From Lachnospiraceae bacterium (GTDB lineage: Bacteria; Bacillota; Clostridia; Lachnospirales; Lachnospiraceae), in contig CAAEEI010000018.1 of assembly GCA_900754855.1 (NCBI GenBank), positions 1 through 32,571 on the forward strand: a stretch of 32,571 bases of DNA. Reading direction: 5' to 3'. Positions 24,872 to 31,181 of this stretch are shown here, in pieces (within the stretch, counting starts at the first letter, position 1; every line of letters begins with the position of its first letter). The notes beneath the pieces are model-generated. The model had not been told where the DNA came from and ran no database searches. It was given only the letters and a program-made list of their open reading frames with translations. The position numbers and the translations under genes were made by a program.

Positions 24872-24900
24872 ATTATAACATTTTCCACGGTAATTACCAA
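24872..24900 (-). promoter_or_regulatory. Promoter of the vWA-kinase-PP2C-MATE operon
   Basis: Minus strand TTGGTA (24895-24900), 17-base spacer, perfect TATAAT (24872-24877), about 80 bases before the first vWA gene. The only clear promoter I see before 17910. Confidence 0.65.
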
Positions 24901-25048
24901 ATCCTTTTCCCATTCCCTGACTGTACATTTCCTGCTCTCTTTTCCACAAAAAAATTTTTTTCAAAAAATCTCCTGTAATATTTTGTGGTTTTGTACAAAT
25001 ACTATGGTCATAAAAATTTACATTCAACCATCATGAGGAGGCGGAATT

Positions 25049-25483
25049 ATGCATCAAAACGATACCTGTCAATTATTAAAGGAATGCAATACCGGAATCA
25101 AAATGGCGGTGGACGCCTTAAAGGAAGTCCTTCCCAATGTCAGAAATCAGGAACTGAAGGATAAACTGACCACCTGCCGCCAGGCACATGAACGGCTGGG
25201 GGATGAAACCCATGCGCTTTTATTACAAAACCATGCGGACGATGAAGATCTCAGCATCATGGCCAAAGGAATGTCCTGGGTAAAAACCAATCTGAAAATG
25301 TCCGTTGATCCGGGTGACGATACCATCGCCAATCTGATCGCCACCGGCTGCGATATGGGCGTACGCACCCTGAACAAATACCTGAACGAATACCAGTGTG
25401 CCAGTGACAAAGCCAAAGAGCTGGTCAGAAAGGTCGTTCATCTGGAAGAAGACCTTTCCTTCGATCTGCGGGCTTACCTGTAA
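25049..25483 (+). CDS. Small helical protein, possibly ferritin-like (DUF2383-type)
   Basis: 144 residues, no membrane segment. It appears to be all helical: ECNTGIKMAVDALKEVLP, DKLTTCRQAHERLGDETHALL, IANLIATGCDMGVRTLNKYLNEY, ELVRKVVHLEEDL. A MSWVKTNLKM segment links the helical pairs. This pattern is like DUF2383/ferritin-like four-helix proteins of Lachnospiraceae; Glu/His pairs (AHERLGDE, HLEEDL) could bind metal, but no classical ferroxidase motif is complete. ATG 25049 has GAGGAGG about seven bases upstream. It is transcribed away from the vWA-kinase operon across a 257 bp gap. It ends in a strong bidirectional terminator. Confidence 0.6.
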   Translation: MHQNDTCQLLKECNTGIKMAVDALKEVLPNVRNQELKDKLTTCRQAHERLGDETHALLLQNHADDEDLSIMAKGMSWVKTNLKMSVDPGDDTIANLIATGCDMGVRTLNKYLNEYQCASDKAKELVRKVVHLEEDLSFDLRAYL

Positions 25484-25537
25484 CCTGCGAAACTGCGGCA
25501 GGGACTGCTTCTGGTTTCCTGTACTTCCGGTTTCCCA

Positions 25538-25617
25538 AAGAAAAAAGACCAATCCAGGCGCAAATATGATGACGACGTTGCACCATATGCAGATGTTCCC
25601 GACTGGTCTTTTTTCTT
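25538..25617. terminator. Bidirectional terminator
   Basis: Perfect 14 bp outer stem (25538-25551, AAGA6-rich ending GACCA, with 25604-25617) around a 52-base loop; serves the plus gene at 25049 and the minus gene at 25637. It shares GACTGGTCTTTTTT with the mutS2 terminator. Confidence 0.8.
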
Positions 25618-25636
25618 CTGTTTTCTTTTAGAAATA

Positions 25637-26614
25637 TTATTTCACTTCGTAAATATTACAGGACTGGTTGGTCAGCTGATGGGATACATACATAATCTGC
25701 ATTTTCCCGTTTCTAAACAGTTTTACCCCTTCCGGCTCCCGGAAAGACAGTCTTTTCGCCCCGCGGATCACCCGGCTGCTCATCTGTCCCGTGGCATAAT
25801 TCCATTTACGGATAATGGTTGGCTGATACACCCTGCGCCGGTCATATCCCCGTAAAAATGATTTCCTCGGGCTTCCTTCAATAGTACAGATCGTATGATT
25901 ATCCAGATCAAACCCCTGAAAATCTCCGCTGGTCATCGGCACGATGACCTGCTGCAACGGATTGCCGACATCGATCTGTGTTCCGTTGGTCAGACGATAA
26001 ATCTGATAATATTGTTTATTTTTATAGGTAAAACGTACACCCAGTTCGGTGCTGTCTGCGTTAACTGCCGGATACACATTGGTTACATATTTTCCGTTTC
26101 TGCCCAGAGGGATGCGATAATAAACCGGGCCCTTTTTCCGCAATATGCTGTTTTTGCGAAAAGGGAAACAGCTGACAGCCCGGGAAACATCCGAACCCCT
26201 TGCCGCATTACTGCCTGTCCAGAGATAGGTTTTCCCATTATAAACGGAGCAGTCCAGATTGGTCGCATGGCCAAATCCTTTTAAATCCATTTTCGCTTTG
26301 CTGTATTTTCCCAGGCCTCTATATTTGATTCTGGTTATCCGCAGATCCCCGTGGCTGGGTCTGGTCATCTGGATATAATAATAATATTGGGAATCCATGG
26401 TAAATGACTGGATCCACCTCCGGGAAGCCAGTTTCGTTACCGGATGGACAATCTTCAAATCGCTGTTTGCCGGTTCCACCGGTGTCCGATCTTTTTTTAA
26501 CACTTTTACTTTTGCCTGCACTTCTATGGCTGTTGTCTTTTCCACCATGCCCGCACAGGCAGCGAGACCCAACAACAGATAAAAACACCATCGCCATTTT
26601 CTTCTTTTTTTCAT
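25637..26614 (-). CDS. Exported beta-propeller-like protein, helveticin-J-like
   Basis: 325 residues. Basic start and hydrophobic core (MKKRRKWRWCFYLLLGLAAC) form a signal sequence; LAAC is an acceptable lipobox, so it may be a lipoprotein, though cleavage after EVQA is an alternative. The rest is repeated beta-type sequence: QYYYYIQMTR, LRITRIKYRG, KGFGHATNLDC, GKTYLWTGSN, YRLTNGTQIDVG, KMQIMYVSHQL. The FGHATNLD...YLWTGSN arrangement recalls the helveticin J (class III bacteriocin) family, which is common by annotation in Clostridia and need not mean bacteriocin activity. ATG 26614 has AGGAGG upstream. No immunity or transport gene is adjacent. Confidence 0.6.
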   Translation of the reverse strand: MKKRRKWRWCFYLLLGLAACAGMVEKTTAIEVQAKVKVLKKDRTPVEPANSDLKIVHPVTKLASRRWIQSFTMDSQYYYYIQMTRPSHGDLRITRIKYRGLGKYSKAKMDLKGFGHATNLDCSVYNGKTYLWTGSNAARGSDVSRAVSCFPFRKNSILRKKGPVYYRIPLGRNGKYVTNVYPAVNADSTELGVRFTYKNKQYYQIYRLTNGTQIDVGNPLQQVIVPMTSGDFQGFDLDNHTICTIEGSPRKSFLRGYDRRRVYQPTIIRKWNYATGQMSSRVIRGAKRLSFREPEGVKLFRNGKMQIMYVSHQLTNQSCNIYEVK

Positions 26615-26730
26615 GTTCTCTCTTTTCCTCCTGTCTCCTCCCCATCTGAACGGAATCTCAGGATCAACAGGGTAATCGGTAAGAGGAGTATAACACAAGA
26701 TTATGGGATAAATAGGACGAAGCTTTTCTT

Positions 26731-26760
26731 CTGGCATCTTTATTTTTCCTGTGTTATAAT
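26731..26760 (+). promoter_or_regulatory. Promoter for the LpdD-like gene
   Basis: CTGGCA (26731-26736), 18-base spacer, perfect TATAAT (26755-26760), about 80 bases before ATG 26842. Confidence 0.5.
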
Positions 26761-26841
26761 CTGGATGTACATTTTAACGGTATACCTGTGCGGTTTTTGC
26801 ATCGCCTGGTAACCATGTTTTGTTTATTCAGGAGAAAAAAG

Positions 26842-27201
26842 ATGAAATTTCACAGAGTACTGTTATTTACGAACATACAGATGGACATTACGCCCGTAGG
26901 AAAGGATATTCATATTTTACTGACCGGCGGCAATCAGCCGGCCATCGGCTGCACTGCTTTTTCCACACCGATTCCGGATACCGATCCGACAGAATGTAAG
27001 ACCGAGGTGATCAAAAGCCATGAACAGGCTGACGCTCTCTTTTGTTCTTATGTTGCGGAAAACATCGCCCGACAGACCGGACAACGCACACTTTGTACCG
27101 GCGGTGTTTTTGTTGATGATCCTGATGAACACCAGATGGCTAAACTTTATGAAAATATTGATGAAATGATTCGGGACTGGGCCAATTTTTATACCGATTG
27201 A
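26842..27201 (+). CDS. LpdD-like protein (prenylated-flavin chaperone family)
   Basis: 119 residues. Segments agree in order with LpdD-type proteins that accompany UbiD decarboxylases: PVGKDIHILLTGGNQPAIGCTAF split as a strand pair around the Gly-Gly (family GG..PHIGAVA), SHEQADALFCSYVAENIAR (family GHKED...), the strand LCTGGVFVDD (family AGIHxD) and a final helix MAKLYENIDEMI. LpdD assists prenyl-FMN-dependent gallate decarboxylase maturation. Here no ubiD/ubiX gene is in the window, and the conserved His of PHIGA and of GIH are replaced (AIG, GVF), so function may differ. ATG 26842 has AGGAG seven bases upstream. Confidence 0.55.
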   Translation: MKFHRVLLFTNIQMDITPVGKDIHILLTGGNQPAIGCTAFSTPIPDTDPTECKTEVIKSHEQADALFCSYVAENIARQTGQRTLCTGGVFVDDPDEHQMAKLYENIDEMIRDWANFYTD

Positions 27202-27237
27202 TTTCCCGCCGGAAACATGCGCCGCAAGGCGCACCGC

Positions 27238-27270
27238 AAAAAAAGACTGCCGCCTGCGACAGTCTTTTTT
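27238..27270. terminator. Bidirectional terminator overlapping the LytTR stop codon
   Basis: AAAAAAGACTG (27239-27249), 10-base loop, CAGTCTTTTTT (27260-27270). The right arm runs into the TAA of the minus-strand regulator (27269-27271). Serves both convergent genes. Confidence 0.85.
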
Positions 27271-27970
27271 ATTCATTCTCCAGATAATTAACATATTGCG
27301 ATTTGGTATCGGTATACCTCGACTGACTGATTGGAAGTTTCATTCCGTTTTCCAGTACAATCTCATATTTTTCAAGCTGAGATATATGCATCAGGTTTAC
27401 CGCATAACTTTTATGACATTGCAAAAAATATACGCCGTGTTCATATTTGAGGAAATCAGATATTTTTAGATTGATCGTCTTCACCAGACCTTCTTTTCCA
27501 TAAATATTTAACTTTCTCTTATCACTCTCCACATAGTATATTTTCGTATAGGGTATAGTATAAATCCCCTGCTTATTGATAATCGTAAAATTCTTTTCCT
27601 TAGAACGGCTGAGTTCATACAGGGCTTTTTCCAGAGCATTTTTTACATGGACAATCTGCAGAGGCCTGGACAGCACATAGGTTGGGCTGGAACGAAATAC
27701 CTCAAAGAGATAAGGCGTCAGTTCCGTTGTATAAATTATCTTTATATCAGAGTGCAATCCCTGTAACCTTCGGGCATACTCGATGATCTCTTCCGGTTTT
27801 TCCTCCATGCTGAGAAATAAGATCTTATACATCCCGCCATCGCTGATGTCTTCTTTTAAATCGCTGGCGCGCTCCCAAACTTTGACTTGAATATGGGGGC
27901 AATTTTCGTTAATAATTTCTGTTAACTGATACGCTATTTCTTTATCATATTCCAAAATACCAATATTCAT
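27269..27970 (-). CDS. LytTR-type response regulator with degenerate receiver
   Basis: 233 residues. The N-terminal receiver-like domain (about 1-120) has ILEYDKE at strand one, but the phospho-acceptor position reads LFLSMEE (Ser54 instead of Asp), and the conserved Lys-Pro is Arg-Pro (VLSRP). The C-terminal LytTR DNA-binding domain (about 130-230) is intact: IYYVESDKRKLNIYG, FLQCHKSYAVNL, ISQLEKYEIVLENG and LPISQSRY. Such regulators usually control exported products or bacteriocin/quorum genes. No histidine kinase is adjacent, consistent with a phosphorylation-independent regulator (inference). ATG 27970 has GGGAGGG nine bases upstream. Confidence 0.85.
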   Translation of the reverse strand: MNIGILEYDKEIAYQLTEIINENCPHIQVKVWERASDLKEDISDGGMYKILFLSMEEKPEEIIEYARRLQGLHSDIKIIYTTELTPYLFEVFRSSPTYVLSRPLQIVHVKNALEKALYELSRSKEKNFTIINKQGIYTIPYTKIYYVESDKRKLNIYGKEGLVKTINLKISDFLKYEHGVYFLQCHKSYAVNLMHISQLEKYEIVLENGMKLPISQSRYTDTKSQYVNYLENE

Positions 27971-28069
27971 AACGCATCCCTCCCACTATTGATTAACCTC
28001 CATCTCATTTTCAAAAGATCACATTCAAAACAATAAATCTTTCAGTCAGGGAAGTACTTTCTTTATTAA

Positions 28070-28078
28070 ATTATATCA
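28070..28078 (-). promoter_or_regulatory. Extended -10 promoter for the LytTR gene
   Basis: Minus strand TGATATAAT: perfect TATAAT with the TGn extension; no good -35 box is visible. Confidence 0.45.
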
Positions 28079-28218
28079 TAGCCATCCTTTGTTTTCCTTT
28101 TGAGTTATTGCAATTTGAACTTTAATTTTGACATTGTTTCCTGACACGAAAGAATTCTCCGCTGGAAAGTTCCTGCAAAACATTTTTTCTTTCACAGAAA
28201 GTAATTTCCTGTAAAAGA

Positions 28219-28252
28219 AAAAACGGATACATGACGTACTGTATCCGTTTTT
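28219..28252 (-). terminator. Terminator of the CoA-transferase gene
   Basis: AAAAACGGATAC (28219-28230) and GTATCCGTTTTT (28241-28252), perfect 12 bp stem with a short loop; T-run on both strands. Confidence 0.85.
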
Positions 28253-28296
28253 ATCTTTTATTCTGCAATATTCAATAATTTCAATATGGTTTTTTC

Positions 28297-29634
28297 TCAT
28301 TTTCGATTGGATTTTCTCCATATTTTTCTTTTTTCCGCTTCCTTGATCAGCATATCCCGAAAATCCGGATGCGCGATGGAAATCAGTTTTTCTGCCCTTT
28401 CCCAGGTGGACAGCCCCTCCATATTGATTACGCCAAATTCTGTGGCCAGGAAATAAACCTGACTTCTTGGCGAAGTGATGATGTCCCCCGAAAACTGTGG
28501 CAGCACTCTGGAATGCATCTTTCCCGTTTTGTCTTTATAGGTGGAACTCATACAAATAAATGCCTTGCCGCCTTTGGAAGAAGAAGCGCCAATGAGAAAA
28601 TCCAGTTGTCCTCCTGTTCCGCTGATCTGCCGTGCTCCTGAACTTTCCGAAGAAACCTGTCCATAAATATCTACCGCCACGCAACTGTTGATGGACACCA
28701 TGTTGTCAATCTGTGCAATGACATCCGGGCGGTTCACATACTCCAGCGGGTAGGCTGCCACACCGTGATTATCATCCAGCCATTCATAAAGTTCCGGTGA
28801 ACCGATGGCTACGCCGAAAACTCCTTTTCCCTTATCGATGGTTTTCCGTTTATTGGTCAGTTTTCCCGCCCCATACAAATGTAAAAATGCGTCTGTACAT
28901 AATTCTGTATGCATGCCCAGATCCCGCAGATCCGATTCGGCAATAATCTGTCCCAGCGCATTCGGCATACTGCCTACGCCAAGCTGCAGCGTCGCCCCAT
29001 CACAGATATAGGGCATGAGGTTCTCTGCAATCTTCCGGTCAATTTCTGTCGGCTTTGGCGACGGTGTCGTGGCAAAAGGCTCATGTTTTCCTTCCACAAT
29101 ATAGTCCACTTCCGACACATGGATGCATTCATCATAGCCTCCATGGATCTTCGGCATATGTTCATTGACTTCCACAATGACTACGTCGGCATTCTGTACA
29201 ATCGGCGCCGCCACCCCGGTGTTGACGGAGTAATTAAAGTACCCGTGTTTATCCATGGGCGAAACACTGACCATCACCACATTGACGTTGAGAAAATATT
29301 TATAATAGGCTGCGTTATTATGGAAAACCATGGGAATATAATAGCAAAGTCCCCGGTCGCATAACTTACGTTCATAAGCGGAACAATGCCAGGTGTGATA
29401 GGTAAAATGTTCCTGACTCTCATCACATTCTGCCACGGCGATTGGCCCGTTGATCAGATTTCCTCGGATTTTCACATCATATAACTGATCTCTTCTCCTG
29501 GCCAGCGCCTGGTCCAGAAGCACCGGCATACCAAGGGAGCTGGTATAATCTACCCAGTCGCCGCTCTTTACGATACGCACAGCTTCTTCTGGTGTACGCA
29601 GTTTTTCTTTATATTCTATCTTAAAATCTTTCAT
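28297..29634 (-). CDS. Acetyl-CoA hydrolase/transferase family CoA-transferase
   Basis: 445 residues, the size of butyryl-CoA:acetate and 4-hydroxybutyrate CoA-transferases. These swap CoA between acyl-CoA and a free acid such as acetate. Seen: SGDWVDYTSSLGMP near the N-terminus, VSVSPMDKHGYFNYSV, VIVEVNEHMPKIHGG, LQLGVGSMPNALG (CoA site), HTELCTDA (the likely catalytic Glu), GQLDFLIGA and TEFGVINMEG. GDWVDY and the downstream order agree with the butyrate-producer family, but substrate choice (acetate with butyryl-, propionyl- or 4-hydroxybutyryl-CoA) cannot be set. ATG 29634 has GGGAGG seven bases upstream; the longer frame to 29787 crosses the promoter. Confidence 0.82.
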   Translation of the reverse strand: MKDFKIEYKEKLRTPEEAVRIVKSGDWVDYTSSLGMPVLLDQALARRRDQLYDVKIRGNLINGPIAVAECDESQEHFTYHTWHCSAYERKLCDRGLCYYIPMVFHNNAAYYKYFLNVNVVMVSVSPMDKHGYFNYSVNTGVAAPIVQNADVVIVEVNEHMPKIHGGYDECIHVSEVDYIVEGKHEPFATTPSPKPTEIDRKIAENLMPYICDGATLQLGVGSMPNALGQIIAESDLRDLGMHTELCTDAFLHLYGAGKLTNKRKTIDKGKGVFGVAIGSPELYEWLDDNHGVAAYPLEYVNRPDVIAQIDNMVSINSCVAVDIYGQVSSESSGARQISGTGGQLDFLIGASSSKGGKAFICMSSTYKDKTGKMHSRVLPQFSGDIITSPRSQVYFLATEFGVINMEGLSTWERAEKLISIAHPDFRDMLIKEAEKRKIWRKSNRK

Positions 29635-29676
29635 TGTTATCCTCCCGCTGCAGTTCTTTGGGTATACTATACTCTC

Positions 29677-29705
29677 ATTATAACAGCAGAAAAGCTGTTT
29701 TACCA
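29677..29705 (-). promoter_or_regulatory. Promoter with internal palindrome for the CoA-transferase
   Basis: Minus strand TATAAT (29677-29682), 17 bases from a poor -35 (TGGTAA). The spacer holds the inverted repeat AACAGC-agaaaa-GCTGTT (29682-29699), placed where a repressor could act. Confidence 0.45.
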
Positions 29706-29766
29706 GAAAAAGCGCCGCTGTGTTTATCCGTTCTTCCTGCACAGACTCCTCCCACAATATTTCCGC

Positions 29767-29835
29767 AAAAAAAGAGCTGTCTTCCACTTCTGCAGCAGTA
29801 TACTCTCCGCTATGAGAAATGGACAGACAGCCCTC
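29767..29835 (-). terminator. Terminator of pta
   Basis: Minus strand: GAGGGCTGTCTGTCC (29821-29835) pairs with GGAAGACAGCTC (29774-29785), then TTTTTTT (29767-29773). A separate small hairpin CGGTTAA-TGC-TTAACCG (29904-29920) directly follows the pta stop and lacks a T-run on this strand. Confidence 0.6.
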
Positions 29836-29921
29836 AAAATCATCCCCGCATTCGTTTCTTTCTCCAGTAAAGACAGACTGCGAATTACGGTCATTTCCTT
29901 TTCCGGTTAATGCTTAACCGA

Positions 29922-30977
29922 CTATTTTTTTAATTTCTGTGCAGCGATAAATGTCTCCACTACCGTACGGACGATGGTTTCCAGTTCAACCATATCTACG
30001 TCTGCTTCTTCCTGCGGAACGCTTAAAGCCGCGGTCACAATGGACATACTGTACACTTCTTCCGCAGTACATCCACGGCTCAGATCGTTGATCGGTGCAT
30101 TCAGTCCCTGTAAAACCGGTCCCACTGCCGTATATCCGCCGAGGCGGGAAGCAATCTTGTATCCGATATTTCCCGCATTAATATCAGGGAAAATAAAGGT
30201 GTTGGCCTGCCCGGCCACCGGGGATCCCGGACATTTAATCTCAGCCACTTCCGGCGCTACGGAAGCGTCGAACTGAATCTCTCCCTCCACAGCAAGATCC
30301 GGTGCAACTTCTTTGATCTTCTTCGTTGCATTGGCTACCTTCGTTACGGAAGGACCTTTCCCTGAACCCAGTGTAGAATAAGACAGCATCGCTACCTTAG
30401 GATCGATACCGAAAATCTTTGCCGTATTGGCGGATTCAACGGCGATCTCTACCAGATCGTCTTCTGTCGGATCAATGTTGATCGCACAGTCGCCCATGGC
30501 AATCTTTTCATCGCCACGAACAAGAATGAAACAGGAACTTACGATCTTATTGCCCGGTTTGGTCTTGATGAGCTGCAGCGCAGGACGAACGGTATCTGCT
30601 GTTGAGTAGGTTGCTCCGCCCAGAAGACAGTCTGCCTTACCCATTTTTACCAGCATGGTACCAAAATAATTGCTCTTTGCCAGAGCTTCCCGACACTGTT
30701 CCTCCGTCATCTTGCCTTTACGAAGTTTGGCCATCTCCGCAGCCATAGCATCCATTTCTGGATAAGTCAGCGGATCAATGACGGTGCATTTATCAATATT
30801 ATACTGACCGGCTTTTGCCGCTGCTTTCACTTCTTCGTCTCCGCCCAGAAGGATAACGCCCAAAATACCTTCCGCCGTCAATTTGGCAGCCGCATCCAGA
30901 ATTCGGTTATCCGTTCCTTCTGTAAAGACAATCGTGCGAGGATTCTTTTTCAATGTTTCAATCATCTTGGTTAACAT
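29922..30977 (-). CDS. pta: Phosphate acetyltransferase
   Basis: Converts acetyl-CoA and phosphate to acetyl phosphate and CoA. 351 residues, the short class lacking the N-terminal regulatory domain of E. coli Pta. Family motifs: VFTEGTDNRILDAAA, GGATYSTADTVRPALQ, SSCFIL, AMGDCAINIDP, LSYSTLGSGKGPSV, GEIQFDAS, VAGQANTFIFPDINAGNIGYK and LGGYTAVGPVLQGL (each split over strands). The start ATG 30977 has GGAGG eight bases upstream. It has its own terminator, and acetate kinase, its usual partner, is not the next gene; a CoA-transferase is. Confidence 0.94.
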   Translation of the reverse strand: MLTKMIETLKKNPRTIVFTEGTDNRILDAAAKLTAEGILGVILLGGDEEVKAAAKAGQYNIDKCTVIDPLTYPEMDAMAAEMAKLRKGKMTEEQCREALAKSNYFGTMLVKMGKADCLLGGATYSTADTVRPALQLIKTKPGNKIVSSCFILVRGDEKIAMGDCAINIDPTEDDLVEIAVESANTAKIFGIDPKVAMLSYSTLGSGKGPSVTKVANATKKIKEVAPDLAVEGEIQFDASVAPEVAEIKCPGSPVAGQANTFIFPDINAGNIGYKIASRLGGYTAVGPVLQGLNAPINDLSRGCTAEEVYSMSIVTAALSVPQEEADVDMVELETIVRTVVETFIAAQKLKK

Positions 30978-31085
30978 TCTTGAACCTCCGTGTTAAACGC
31001 AATTCCCCTGTAAAATTCAGGGTAAATTTTCTTTAATAGTAAAATAGTGTAAATCAACCAATGTAATATATCCTTTTATCATTGT

Positions 31086-31118
31086 AAACCTTCGGATGTT
31101 TTTTTTCAACGAAGGTTT
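31086..31118. promoter_or_regulatory. Inverted repeat upstream of pta
   Basis: AAACCTTCG (31086-31094) and CGAAGGTTT (31110-31118), perfect 9 bp arms, 15-base spacer containing eight Ts. On the minus strand the distal arm runs into TTTACA, a possible -35 for pta. It could be an operator or an RNA hairpin; there is no terminal T-run. Confidence 0.4.
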
Positions 31119-31145
31119 GCGATAATTTTTTGCAGAAAAAGCAAA

Positions 31146-31178
31146 ATAAAACGGGTATTTCCAGAGAAATACCCGAAA
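31146..31178 (-). terminator. Terminator of the second VanW gene
   Basis: Minus strand CGGGTATTTC, loop TCTGG, AAATACCCG, then TTTTATTTT; directly after the VanW stop. Confidence 0.8.
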
Positions 31179-31181
31179 AAA

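Larger units (their letters stand above)
27971..28296. other. Non-coding gap upstream of the LytTR gene
   Basis: 326 AT-rich bases. They hold an extended -10 element (28070-28078, minus) likely for the LytTR gene, giving a leader of about 95 bases, and the CoA-transferase terminator (28219-28252). I see no gene; a minus-strand frame through 28076-28321 crosses that terminator and overlaps the CoA-transferase end. Confidence 0.5.

Noticed and set aside
24979..25015. TTGTAC-centred promoter for the helical gene
   Set aside because: No spacing gives both a -35 and a -10 box close to consensus, so I do not list it.
28076..28321. 81-codon minus-strand frame after the CoA-transferase
   Set aside because: It overlaps the CoA-transferase 3' end and runs through a strong terminator, has no ribosome site and looks like random AT-rich translation.
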